Shown here: positions 26,520 to 38,678 of the stretch, piece after piece
Layout of the letters: the number at the start of each line of letters is the position of its first letter
Position numbering within the stretch: position 1 is the first letter of the stretch
Assembly (NCBI RefSeq): GCF_031755915.1
Contig: NC_083385.1
Span: 18,435,001-18,499,000, forward strand
DNA: 64,000 bases
Direction: 5' to 3'
Source: Ziziphus jujuba
Taxonomy: Eukaryota > Streptophyta > Magnoliopsida > Rosales > Rhamnaceae
Notes under the pieces: generated by a model
Seen by the model: only the letters and a program-made list of their open reading frames with translations
Told to the model about the DNA's origin: nothing
The model's database searches: none
Program-made: the position numbers and the translations under genes

Positions 26520-29500
26520 TTAGGAAAATGAAGTACAATAATCAGCCTGAAGAGCACTAATAAGCCACCATGGGCCTATTTCAAGCCAGGTTTCTAAAAC
26601 ATGTAACCCAGTAGCATAATTCGCAATAGAATGAGCTACATTATTAGCTTCTCTTGGGTTAAAAGAACAGACCAGAGAACCATTATTGAATAGCAGTGCT
26701 TTTATATTTTCAACCAAGAAACAGAAAGGACCCGACTGTTGCCCAATACTTCTCTCATTCACTAAACAGACAACCCGGAGACAATCACTTCAATTTCCCC
26801 ATAGGTAAAACCTGCTTCCAAACAGAAAATTAATGCATCATGAATTGCCAAAAGCTCTGCATAAAGGGCTGGCCATGAACTTGTGAAGGGTTCAGCCAAA
26901 GCCCCCATCAGTTCACCAGCAGCATTTCTAACAACAACTCGTATTCCCAACTTCTGATTACATGTTTTGACGGAAGCATTTACATTTATTTTCAAAATAT
27001 CCCAGTGTGGAGGCGACCAGTGAAGATTTTCTCTTACACATCTACTAACTGCAGAACCGTCCAGTGCTTCCTTATATTCAGAGTTTAAACGAGCTACTGC
27101 ACCCAAAATGGAAGAATTTGATTTAACGCAATTTCCATGCAATAAACCATTCCTATTATTCCATAAACACCAAGAAGTCCATGCAAAAATCTCACGTTGG
27201 CAGCTAGACAAACGATCAAAGGCAGAGTAACATAAACCAGCAAAATAATCATACGGTCGCCCTTTTAGTTGTGCATAGAAATCATATTTCTTCCATATAT
27301 AAACCACTCTCGAACAACCCCATAAGGCATGTAAAGTTGTTTCTGCAGCAGATTCACAGATAAAACAGGTACCATTATCAGCAACATGTCTAGAGGCTAA
27401 AGAATTGAAACATGGAATTGCCTCATGACAAGAATGCCAAAGCATCATCTTAACTTTATTAGGCACTTGAAGCCTCCAAAGATCACGCCACCAACACAAA
27501 AGATGTCCATCGCTCGGACCACTAAGCTTACTGCCAATACCAAGTTTTCTTGCTTCCCAATACCCTGTTTTAACGGTATACACACCGTTCTTACTGTATC
27601 TCCATGCAAAACGATCGGAGCAGCCCACCCCACCAATTGGTATGCTCTGGATAATAGAAGCTTCCTCATCAGAGAAAATTAAATTAATGAGGTCCATGTT
27701 CCACGTTCCAGAAGACGTGATTAAGCATGCAACACTGGAATTAGAATCTAGACACCGTGGTGATAAGACATATGAGCTTCCCGAATGAGACAACCAAGGA
27801 TCTTTATATATACGTATAGAAGTTCCGTCACCAACACGCCATATTCCACCACTCTCTAGCACTTGTCGTCCCCATAGCAAACTTCGCCAAACATGTGATG
27901 GATTTCTTCCAATAGTTGCTTCCCAAAAAGATACCGTAGAGAAATATTTTGCTTTTAAAACTCAAGCAACAAGCAATTGAGGAGAAAGAATAAGCCTCCA
28001 ACATTGTTTAGCCAAAAGAGCCCAATTAAACTCCTCTAAGGATCGAAATCCCAAGCCTCCCAAGGCGTTAGGCTGAGTAAGTACTGGCCAGTTGATCCAT
28101 GGGATCCCCCTTTTTCCTCCATAGGAACCCCACCAGAATCGATTCATAAGGCTAGTTAGATCGTGAATTAATCCTTTAGGCAATTTAAAACAGCTCATGG
28201 TGAAACCTAGTATTGCTTACGCCACTGCCTTGATAAGGACTTCCTTCCCACGACGTGATAACAACTTTCCATTCCATCCATCCAATTTCTTCCAAACACG
28301 TGTTTTGATGATTGAAGCACCTCTTTTTTTTTTTTTGTCAATAAGTGAAGGTAATCCCCAGATATTTTTTGTGACCACTGCTACCTTGTAATTGAAAAGT
28401 TTGAGTAAGAAAATTTCGAAAAGTTGGAGAGGTATTGGGACTGCATGTAACCATAGTTTGGCTAGATGCTCGTTCATATTCACGCAAGACAGTTAGGATC
28501 TATTGGCAGTCATTTTGAGTTGCCCGTGTAAAAAGAATTGTGTCATCAGCAAAGAACAAGTGAGACACAGTAGGGGCAGTAGAAGCAACAGAAATTCCAT
28601 TAAGCTTATTTAAATCCACTGATTCCCAAAGCAAACTCGCCAAACCTTCTGACAGATTAGAAACAAGTAAGGAGACTGAGGATCTCCTTGACATAAACCT
28701 CGACCATGATGGAAAAAGCCACATTTTTTTGCCGTTGATTAGGAGAGAATATGATAGCCAGAAACACACTGCATCACAAGATTAATCCAGTTATGATCAA
28801 AGCCCATCTCCTGCATCATCCACCGTAAGAAATCCCATTCGACACGATCGTATGCCTTGCTCATATCCAATTTAATAGCATTAAACCTTCAGAACCCGAT
28901 TTCTTCCTTTCAATCGTATGCATGTACTCAAAAACCAGTAGGATATTATCTGTGATTTGATGTCCAAGAACAAATGCACTTTGTTCTTCCAAAATGATGT
29001 CCGGCAAAAAAGTTTTTAGTCTATTCACAATTGTTTTAGATATGATTTTGTAAATAACATTACAAAGGCTTATAGGTCGAAAATCTATAACTTGCAAAGG
29101 TTTGTTTACTTTTGGAACTAGAGCTATTAGCATATGATTTATATCTCTCATATCATCACCATCGTTGAGAACACGGAGACTAGCAGCAGTCAGTTTATCA
29201 CCAACTAAATGCCAGTAGTGTTGGTAAAAACATGCAGGTAAGCCATCAAAACGCGGAGCCTTTGATGGAGGCATTTGGAAAAGGCTAAGTTTGATTTCCT
29301 CTGCAGTAAAAGGTTGGCACAAAATTGAGCTCATAGATGATGTTACTCTCCCTTGGACACCATAACTTAGATTGCCACCTATTCTAGAACCTGTTGAGGT
29401 GAATAACTTTTGGTAATAAAGCAAGAAGCTGCTAGTGATGGTTTGTGGATTAGTTATCCAATGGCCGTTCTCAGTTGTGATGCCACTAATGTAATTCTTA

Positions 29501-30624
29501 CGAAACCGTGCAGACGCATGGTTATGAAAATATCTCGTATTACGGTCACCTTCATGCAACCAGGAAAGTCTGGAGCGTTGCTTCCATCGTGATTCTTCCT
29601 TATATAATAAACAATCAATCTCATTCTCTACTTGATTAAGATGTCGAACATGCTCCACAGAAGGAGACTTGGACTGGATGTCTGCCAACAATTGATAGCA
29701 TTCCTTCAGGCGTAATTTGATATAACTAAAGGAATATTTGTTCCAGCTCAGCAGTTTTGACGCACACCTAGACATCCCACTAACAATGTCCTTCGTTGCC
29801 ACACTTGTATGGTCAAAAGAATTCCACTTCTTTGCAAAAATTTTCTCACATTCATCTTCCCCTAGCCAAACTGACTTAAAATGAAATCGTTTACCAAACC
29901 TTGGACCTTGGCGAAGAAAACCTTCTAAAAATAAATAGTTAGCATTGTGGTCCGACACCAAAGTTGAAATATGTTGAACAATAGCATGAGGGAATAGAAT
30001 ATGGCCATTAACTGAAGCAAAACACCTGTCAATATGTTCCTTCACATTAGCAGCTCCGGCTCTTCTATTTGACCAAGTAAATTTGTATCCCTCAAATGGT
30101 CAGGGCCTAAGGAACAATTGGCAATGGCTGATTTGAAGTGAGCAACTTGGTATTCAGGCCGTGGTGGACTTCCTTGCTCATCAGAAAGTGACAGAATTTC
30201 ATTAAAATCACCCATAATAAACCATTTGTCATTGGAATGGTAACTTAGCTTCTCTAGTAATTCCCATGAAAATTTCCGTTGGGTTGAGTCGGGATTCCCA
30301 TAGAAACTAGTTAAACGGAAAGCCCTTTTATTGGAAAGATACGATGTAGAATCAATATGTCCTTGAGAGAAAGATGTAACAGTTAAGTTAACATCAGATT
30401 TCCAGAAGAGAGCAAGGCCCCCGCTCAAACCAAACTTGTCTACTCCAAACCAACTTGCCATCTTGCATCGAACACGATAAGCCTCCAAATGACGAGAATA
30501 AAGTTTTGTTTCCATTAAGAAAGCAATATCGGGGTCATGTGTTTTGAGCATTTGAGCAAATGCTCTGAATGTCAGAGAATTCTCCAAATCTCGGACATTC
30601 CAACTTAAGATTTTTATGACTCAT
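26520..30624 (-). pseudogene. LINE ORF2 (endonuclease, reverse transcriptase, zf-RVT, RNase H), frameshifted
   Basis: Endonuclease, about 30624-30000: starts KILSWNVRDLENS and includes METKL, LTSFYGNP and MGDFNEI. Reverse transcriptase, about 29300-28450: includes PSKAPRFDGLPACFYQHYW, FRPISLCNVIYKIISK and the catalytic HLFFADDTILF. A maturase-like connection region follows (28480-27970, RFWWGSYGGKRG). The zinc-binding zf-RVT region is near 27560-27250 (WRLQVPNKVKMMLWHSCH, CFICESAAETTLHALWGC), and RNase H is at about 27000-26520 (LKINVNAS, NNVAHSIANYATG). At least four frame changes break it: inside the endonuclease near 30070, inside RT near 28860, around 28490, and in RNase H at 26762. It cannot produce a working protein. 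Confidence 0.93.
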
Positions 30625-31515
30625 GATGGGGTTGTTTGCCAGACCCCACCACTTTAGAAGATGAAATATCTTCTTTCATGAAAGTTGAAAACTTAATCCT
30701 TTTGTTACTTCTAATGGGTTTCACAGTATTTCGTCTACCTCTCTTGACACCAGAACCTTTGGACCTTGTTATAGATCCATGTAATTGAGTAGATAAAGTG
30801 GAAACAGAGATACCTTTCTGCTTTTCATGAAAAGAGACGGCCACTGTTGAATTTGAGATTTCAGCCAATGAATAATTTTGCTTCACGTCATGTAAATTAG
30901 AAAAATCCATGTCATCTATTTTTTCCACATCATTAGCAGTTACTGGGATCAGTTGCATGGGTATAAGTTCCAGACCATTACGTTGGATGTCTGTAACCGC
31001 TGCTGAAGGCAACTACTTCGACAGTGATGGGTGTGGCGGAGACACTGGTAAATCATGGCCGGAAGATGCAAACGCTTGATTTGGTTTTGAAGGAACTATT
31101 GAATGCAATGAACTTTCATCTGATGATCCCTTCGGCCGAGGTTGCCTTCGTTGCATGAATTTCCTTCCCATAAGCAAATTAGCAGAATGATTCGCACGAA
31201 GCCATGCCCCATACTGTTCACCATGTTCCGTAACCGCTGCAGTGCAATCCTTTTGGGTAAGACCGAGTAAACCACACTGGAAACAAAAATCTGGTAACTT
31301 TTCATATTGAAATTCCACCCAAAACGGTTCTTGATTAGCCAAAACAATCCTCATGCCCCTATGTAATGGCTGTCGAATGTCAAGTTTGACACGTATCCGC
31401 ATAAATTTACCAAAGCAAAAGCCTTCTTCGTCAGAGTCTACCATAATGCAATCGCCCAAATGTGATCCAACAGCCTGTCCCATTCGTTTAGTCATACAAT
31501 GCAAGGCAACATTTT
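30614..31515 (-). pseudogene. LINE ORF1 (gag-like, CCHC-knuckle region), truncated and interrupted
   Basis: Two same-frame segments separated by one TAG at 31013-31015. The first (31515-31016) contains MVDSDEEGFCFGKFMRIRV and QYEKLPDFCFQCG, the DUF4283/zf-CCHC_4 layout of plant LINE gag proteins. The knuckle reads CFQCGLLGLTQKDC, so the histidine expected after the second cysteine pair is a leucine. The second segment (31012-30614) is a basic tail with KRGRR. The N-terminus is lost at the 5' truncation; the lysine run there comes from an A tract. Confidence 0.85.
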
Positions 31516-31529
31516 TTTTTTTTTTTTTT

Positions 31530-31966
31530 AAATATGTTCTTAAGATTTGAAAAACTGCAAAAACCTCCCATGGCATTACTGATTATCTATTAAAAATAAT
31601 GGATTTAGGGTATTTTTATTTTTTTTATACTTGATAAAGAGCTGGTTCGTATTGATTTATTGAAAAACATGTATTTTATTAATATATATATTTTTATATG
31701 AACTGTTTCCTTTATTATGAAAAATACAAAAAATAAAAAATAACTCTCATTCTCTCTCCCTTTCTCCACTTAATTTCCTCTCTCTCTCTTTCCATCCGAC
31801 TCCATCCAGCGTTTTGGATGCCACAGCCACCAATTATATCTATATAATTTTTAAATAAGTTTTCGAAGTTTGTTGAAAAAGTACTATTTGCTCAATCAAG
31901 TTTCCTATATTTTTTCAATTTACCATATCTTTTTGCTTGTGTCACAATCACTGCTTTTAGGGCGTG
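31530..31966 (+). repeat. Dispersed repeat, copy A, right part
   Basis: Continues the repeat interrupted by the LINE. It matches 44340-44725 and 52300-52640 ('aacctcccatgg', 'aactgtttccttta', 'ctctcattctctctccc', 'tttgcttgtgtcac'). Similarity stops at 'gggcgtg' where the GGGATT-bearing element begins. Confidence 0.85.
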
Positions 31967-31967
31967 T

Positions 31968-32706
31968 TTGAGATATGGGATTGGGATTGGGATTGAGTTA
32001 AAATAATCTCTATTTCATGCTTCACAGGAACTACCAATGGAATTACAAATCTGGAAGTGCAAAATAATTTGCTGCCACGAGTTATATGGTAGGGGATTAT
32101 TTAGTCCTGCCCAGATGAACAGTCCAATATATTGATTTGATGTTTGAAAATTTTGAAAATGAAGTTTTTTGTATTTTTAAATTTCTTTATTTATTATTTT
32201 ATCATTTTTTTAATTTGATTCTTTATTATTTTTTTCTTTTCTTTTATTCCATTTATTTCTTTTTCTAATTTAATTCTTCCCCTCCACCAGCCTCTTTTTT
32301 TTTTTTTTTTTTTTAACCTCATTCTTTTTTTTGTTTTAATTTAATTCTTTTTTCTTTTTTCTTTTTTAATATTTTTATTTTCATTTGGCCTTAAGAACTT
32401 AAAATACATTGTCTTTGTGATTTTGTATTTTATTATTATTTAATAAATGAAGAGTTTATATAAAAAAATTAGACAAAATATATTAATTAAATAAACCTTT
32501 TAAAAATTTATTAGACAAAGAACTTGTCTAATTTAAATTGTTTTATTTAAGTCAAAAATTTTAAGTTATATTATATATAAGTTATATGATAAGTTATATT
32601 TATTTGAATAATAATTATATATATATGATAAAATAATCTCATTCTATAATTGAATTACGTTTTATCTTATCCAATTCCAATCCCAATCCCAATCCCAATC
32701 CCAATC
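31968..32706. mobile_element. Putative MITE with inverted (GGGATT)n / (AATCCC)n ends
   Basis: Near the left end the plus strand reads three GGGATT-type units (31978-31998). Near the right end it reads about five complementary AATCCC-type units (32671-32706). Inside the arms, 'aaaataatctc' occurs on both sides in a consistent layout. The middle is AT-rich and non-coding. The sequence departs from the paralogous repeat exactly at the left end. No clear target duplication was identified, so the edges are approximate. Confidence 0.5.
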
Positions 32707-33050
32707 ATAATTTCATTCTCAATCCAATGGTATCTGGAGCACCAAGCCAGCCCATATTCCTTCCATTTCTTTTCTAATTTGATTTCTATTCTATGTGTAT
32801 TAATCTCTTAATTTTTAATATCCAATTCTATGACGTGGAATCTCTTTCTCCGCCTAACTATTTGTCTCTTTATCCGTCTCTTTTTCTCTCTCTACACAAA
32901 CATCTCTCCTTCTTGGCCTCTCTCTCCTCTTCTTTGCAAACCGATAATCCTTCTCGAAACCCACAAAAGAAAATCCCTCTCTCTCTCTCTCTCTCTCTTC
33001 TCTTCTTTGCAAACCAACAACAGGTTCACGAAAACCTTCTCAAAAGCAAG
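32707..33050. other. CT-rich non-coding stretch
   Basis: Pyrimidine-rich text with a (CT)n tract near 32981-33002 and two copies of 'cttctttgcaaacc' (32929 and 33003). No gene recognised. It ends at the direct repeat flanking the next insertion. Confidence 0.5.
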
Positions 33051-34496
33051 ATTTAAAAAATCGATATCGATGGAAATACTGAAAATTTAAAATATGAAAA
33101 TTTTCATGAAACTATTGGAAAATATCGAATATCGATAAAAAATTATAAAAAATAATAAAAATTTTTATTGAAACTTTAGAATTAGCTTATTTAATCCATC
33201 AATTATCAAATTGATTATAATAAGCATTAATGACCATAGATGAATTATTATTAATAAAAATATGTCAAAAAATACATATATGATAAAATTATTTATTAAC
33301 TAAAATATATAAAACAATTATTATAATTACATTGTAGTTCATAAATGTCATCTTAATACCACATAAAACTTCTGGGTGGTTGAAAATTATTGGTTTCTTC
33401 CTCATTTGATTTTGAAATGTGAAATGTAAGAAATAGTTATGAAAATATGCATCTCCCTAATAATTTTGCATATAATTATTAATATACCAACCATATGGAT
33501 ATTGCATTATTGGTTGACTATGTGTATAACTACTATTCTCTGATGGTTGAGTTTGATATGGTAATCATGAGTAGATACTTGATGATATTTCATAAATATC
33601 TATTGAATAAGGGTTATGAAAATGACTTCCAATCCTCATAGATGCAAAATTCATAGAAATCGAATCTTCTTCTTGTTGTGACATCTCTATTATAAATTTC
33701 TCTTTACGTATATAGTCTATTCCAACAGTACCAAATCCTTGACCTACATCTACTACTCTCATGATCTTTATCTTGTGTTGCATGTGTATTATATTGTTCA
33801 CCAGTAAATGGACTTAATCCAATTTCTCGACTTGGTGATTCCTTTTGGCCACTACCTCTTTTAATTTCTTAAAAAAAAAAATTGTGAATTGTCAGGAATT
33901 TTTTTTTTTACTTTTCAAACAAATATTATTATTTCAGATGTATATATTTCATCATCTATTTACCCACATTTGTAAAATAGATATTCCCAATAATAAAATT
34001 TGTCAGGTTAAAAAATATAATCTACAATCTTTATAGTTTTACTTTATTGATACTGAATAAGTAGAACTTATTAATGTTATTCAATTCAATTTATTCTATT
34101 TTGTTTATATTACTAAATGTCTAAAAAGCAATTAAAAGGTAAAAAAATTATCAATGAAGTTAATTTGATAAAAAAATTTATTAATATCAATAATATTTAT
34201 GAATTTTTTAAAAAAAATTAAAAAATTTCCTGGATATTTTTGAAATTTCAATGAAAATTTCACGAAAATTTCATAAATTCTCATGGAAATTACAGATTTT
34301 TTAATCAAATTGTTAAGGATTTGATGTTGATATTTTACGGAAATTTCCATGAAAATTTGGTGAAATTCCGAAAATTTCAATGGATATTATGAAAATTCTA
34401 TCAATTTCCATTTCGAACCTAAATTTTATTTCGATGCCTTCAAAAAATAAAAATATCGAGAAAATTTGGAAGAAATATTGGATATTTGAAACCTTG
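33051..34496. mobile_element. Insertion with 12-bp flanking repeats and 'atcgatatcgatgg' terminus
   Basis: A 1.45-kb AT-rich insertion between direct repeats CTCAAAAGCAAG (33039-33050) and CTCAAAAGTAAG (34497-34508). It starts with a motif reading 'atcgatatcgatgg'. The right 350 bp is filled with degenerate 'gaaatttcatgaaaatttc' phrases that make spurious minus-strand frames. The left terminal motif is shared with the insertion at 42055. Long target duplications and AT-rich termini suggest a MULE-related non-autonomous element, but this is inference, and no transposase is present. Confidence 0.55.
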
Positions 34497-34508
34497 CTCA
34501 AAAGTAAG

Positions 34509-34962
34509 GATGTAAAAATAGCCACATTGATGTTGTCGTGGATACTTTTATATTTCTTCATGTTTGACATGGATAAAGCCAATAAAAAATATCCATACAT
34601 ATATTTGATATTAATAAAGAGGTAAAATTTATCTATCACTCAAATTAGGTGGAAATGTAGAATATATAGGTAATTATTGATAATGTTAATAATTATCTAT
34701 AGAAATTAAAAAATAAATGTACATTTTTTTTAAAATATAGGAGAAATATCAAATATATTAATGGTTATTGGTAGATATAGTTTTGCTCTCAATATTCACT
34801 ATTTTTTAAGTAATTAAATTTAAGATTGTATAATAAATTAAGGGTAAATATGTATTTTAAAAAAATTTTAAAACTATTTTCTATGGGATTCTCAAAATAA
34901 CACCTATATAGATGAAAACAACTTTCCTAGATATTTTCCTATATTTGTGGGAAACTAAATGA
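34509..34962. other. AT-rich intergenic DNA
   Basis: Nothing recognised apart from poly-A/T-rich text between two insertions. Confidence 0.5.
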
Positions 34963-35384
34963 GATGTATTCAATTTATAGTTTGATAGATTTTAAAAGTA
35001 CTTAGAAGTTTAGATGTATTAGATTTAGATTTTAAAACAATTCATATAAGTCCAATGATATTTAATTCAGATTTTAATGGATTTTATAAAAGTCTATTAA
35101 AATTTGGATGTATTAAATTAGGATTTTGTAAAATTTTTTTTAAAATCTAGTGGTATTCAAAAAGTTATTGATTTAAAAAAAAAATGGATTTTAATGAATT
35201 TAAAATAATTTTAATAGTGAAATTGTGAAGAAAATTGTCAATATCAAGTCTAGCATTAATCTCAAAGATTTCATTGGATTTTTATAAATTCTTTATAAAA
35301 TCTATGAAATTCCATAACAATCCATCAAATCTTTTAAAATTTATAACTCATTTTAAATCCATTAAACTCTAAATTGAATACATC
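34963..35384. mobile_element. MITE with terminal inverted repeats 'gatgtattcaattta'
   Basis: The left end reads GATGTATTCAATTTA and the right end reads its exact complement (35370-35384). The inverted similarity continues imperfectly for at least 25-30 bp (AGTTTGATAGATTT against AGTTTAATGGATTT). The interior is non-coding and AT-rich. Size and structure fit a MITE. The superfamily is not assigned because the target duplication is unclear. Confidence 0.75.
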
Positions 35385-36000
35385 ACCCTAATTTCCTGGA
35401 TCTATACTTTTTCATCTTATAATAAATATCCAAACAAAAAACAGTTATCATTTTCTCAAGAAAATTAAATTCCCACTAACTTTATCTTTATCCAAACATG
35501 CTGCAAAAACAAAAAAAAATCTCTCTCCCGCAAATTGTAATAAAAAAAGATAGCATTTAAATACTATTTTTAATTAAGATTTTAAATTTATAATTATGTT
35601 TGTTCAAGTACTGTGACATGTAATTAAAATAATAATACTTTAACATGATCATAATTAGTACAATTATTATGGAAGAATAATAAATTTTTTACACATATCA
35701 TTAATTTCAGATAAAATTTCATACTTCAATTTATTTAAAAAAAATTATACATCTTTAATTAGTCAATTTTACAATAATTGGTTGCCAATAAGCGCTTTAT
35801 TTGTTTTAATATTTATCGACTATTTTTTCACAATTTTTTATTCTAATTGTTGTTAAATATTTATATTTTTTGTAATTTTCTTGATATTTTCATAAAATTA
35901 TATTTTCAATATTTTCATTAATACTGATATTTTGATCAATACTAAAAATAAAAAAAAATCAAATAATGTTTGATTCCTCGTGGCCAAAACCTTCCTTCTC
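35385..36000. other. AT-rich intergenic DNA
   Basis: No gene or structured repeat was recognised. Confidence 0.5.
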
Positions 36001-36150
36001 AAATCCTCGGAATAAGTGTTGCATAGCGGGCCAAATTTGATAGGTTTCTACTAGTTACAGATGTTAAGGTGTTTGCCTACTCGGAATAAGTATTGCATAG
36101 TGGGGCAAATTTGATAGTTTGCTATTAGTTATAGACATAAAGGTGTTTGC
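36001..36150. repeat. Two tandem units of about 75 bp
   Basis: The phrase 'cggaataagt' + 'ttgcatag' + 'aaatttgatag' + 'aaggtgtttgcc' occurs twice (36010-36075 and 36079-36150). A related phrase appears near 51833-51860. It lies just before the hAT left end. Confidence 0.7.
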
Positions 36151-36254
36151 CGATGCTGTGGGTATGGCCAGCTTAAGGCATAGGCCCCATTTTATGGTTA
36201 TACCCTAAAAAATATTTTTCCTATATGTTATATATATATAAATATATATATATA

Positions 36255-36612
36255 TATGTATGTATGTATTTATTAAATAAGATATAATTATTAATTTATT
36301 TGGGAAACATAAGGAATTTACTTTGCTAGAATTCTAAATTATTTTCAATTGATCACTTATTATTATAATCATCTTTGACTATTTTTATCTTTGGAAAAAA
36401 ATACCATTCAAGTCTAATTAAAACTTTTTATACATACATATGTATTTAATAAATAAAATATAATTATCAATTTATTTTGGAAACATAAGAAGTTGACTTT
36501 GCTAGAATTCTAAGTTATCTTTTTAATTGATCATTTACTACTATAATTATATTTGATTATTTTTATCTTTGGAAAAAAATATTAATCATGTCTAATTAAA
36601 ATTTTTTGTATT
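36255..36612. repeat. Tandem duplication of about 175 bp in the hAT leader
   Basis: Two adjacent units (about 36255-36432 and 36437-36612) share 'ggaaacataag', 'actttgctagaattctaa' and 'tatctttggaaaaaaat' in the same order, with modest divergence. Confidence 0.85.
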
Positions 36613-36822
36613 CTATTTCTACAATTAATTAAATTTTAACAATAAAAAAAAAAGAATATATGTAACTTTCTTTTTTTTCTTCTCATTCATTCATATTTCA
36701 TATTTGTTTAATTTTTGATACTCAACCTCCATAACTTGCAATTTTCCCATAGCACCCCAAAGTAAAAGGTAAGCTCATTAATTGTTATTTATTTTAATGA
36801 ATTTACATTCATTCTCCTAATA

Positions 36823-36853
<31 letters not shown>

Positions 36854-38678
36854 CGATAGATAGATATTATTTTATATGAATTCATGATGTAGTTATTTAT
36901 TAATTATTCTTATTGTTCATATATATATATAGACTTCATATTTCTCTAGTTTGTGTTTTTATTTTTTTTATAGGTCTTTTATTCAACTAAATTGATTAGA
37001 TTTTAATCCTTATATGGTTTTTTTAATTTTGGCCAATTATTCTTCTAGATGCTCATTCTAATCAATCTAAATATAAGTTAATATTTGTTCGTTCTTTTAT
37101 CCTATCCATGCAAGTAATAGTTTCAAACTTTATGGTATCATCAATTTGAAAGTACAAGGCATAAATCAGGTTTTATTATTTTTTAATTTTAAGCACTTTT
37201 ATTTTGACAAAATATTAAGGACTTATATTTTCTATTATTTGAATATAAATATGTCTGCTAGAAAGTATGATTCTGGATATACAAAACGTATGGAAAAAAA
37301 AAATAGAAGAATTTATTCAATCTCAAAAAAGTGCACTTGATAGGTTTGTTACTAATACTAAAAATCAAAAGAGAGACAAACCAATTGAAAATTTAAATGA
37401 AAAAAACAATTGAATTTTTGCTAAAAGATAATACTTTATTAGAACAAAAAGAAATTTATCAAGAACTTTCTAATGGTTACAAATCTAATTCACAAATATT
37501 AATATTAATGAAGAAGATAATAATAATTTAGAAGAAGATGAATTAATTGATCAGGAAAACCAAAAATTTAATAATATTGATGAAATATTGTTAAAAATAT
37601 ATATGATCCAGCACAATGAAAAACATAAATACAAATTTAATAGATTTATTAGTAGAAAAGGTCCAATTAAAGACACCAATTTAATTTTTTTCCAAATGAT
37701 GAAAATTCTAGACACTTTTCTAAGGTTCATTACATTTGAAATTACAAAATGGAGAAAAACATGATAGGAGATGGGTAGTATATTCAAAAGAATTAGAAAA
37801 AGTATTTTGCTTTTGTTGTAAATTATTTAGCCAAAAATCAATTACAATTCAATTAGTAAATGAACGATGTTGAAATTGGAAAAATCTTAGTGCCAAGCTT
37901 AAAAGTTATGAAACAAAGCAGTGAACATATTATAAATATGAATATTTGGTTTGATGTTGAAATAAGATTACTTAAAAATAAAACCATTGCTCAAAATTTA
38001 CAGGACAAGATAAACAAGGAAAAAGAGCATTGGAGGAATGTATTAATAAGAATTATTGCTGTAATTAAAAATCTTGCAAAAAATAATTTGGCATTTTGTT
38101 GTGCAAATGAAAAGATTTATCAAGATAACAATGGGATTTTTTTAGGTTTAATTGAAATGATTGCAGAATTTGATCCCATAATGCAAGAACAACTTAAACG
38201 TATTCAACATAGTAAAATTCATAATCACTATCTTGGCCATAACATACAAAATGAGTTAATAAATATATTAGGATTAGAAATAAAAGGTATTATAATTAAA
38301 AAAAATAAAAGAAGCAAAATACTTTTTAGTTATACTTGATTGTACCACAGGTATAAGTCAAGAACAAGTGTCTCTTATATTAAGATATGTAGATATTTCA
38401 ACAAATCCAATCAAAATAGAAAAGTATTTTATAAAATTTTTAAAAATGGATGATACATCAAGAAAATGTCTTTTTGATATGCTTACTAATATAATAAAAA
38501 GTTTTAAGCTTGATAAAAATGGTATGAGAGGACAGTGAGATGATAATATGATAATGTGTTTAATATGAAAGATAAATAATAAGGCTTACAGAAGAGATTG
38601 TTAGATATAAATTCTAGAGCTTTTTGTACACCATGTAGTTGTCATAGTCTTAATTTAGTACTTTGTGATATAGCTAAT

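Larger units (their letters stand above)
26484..31529 (-). mobile_element. L1-like non-LTR retrotransposon (LINE), decayed, with target-site duplication
   Basis: A 5.05-kb minus-strand LINE with gag-like ORF1, then ORF2 carrying endonuclease, reverse transcriptase, zf-RVT and RNase H. Its 3' end is at the low coordinates: the minus strand ends in an A run (plus-strand T run, about 26484-26495). The flanks carry imperfect 11-bp direct repeats, AAATATCTTCC (26473-26483) and AAATATGTTCT (31530-31540). Removing the element restores a continuous dispersed repeat seen intact elsewhere in the window. The 5' end abuts an A run on the minus strand, and the start of ORF1 is missing, so the element is 5'-truncated. 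Confidence 0.93.

Noticed and set aside
34132..34639. Frames repeating FxKFSLKFQ / EIFGISPNFHGNF phrases
   Set aside because: They come from degenerate 'gaaatttcatgaaa' repetition inside the insertion at 33051.
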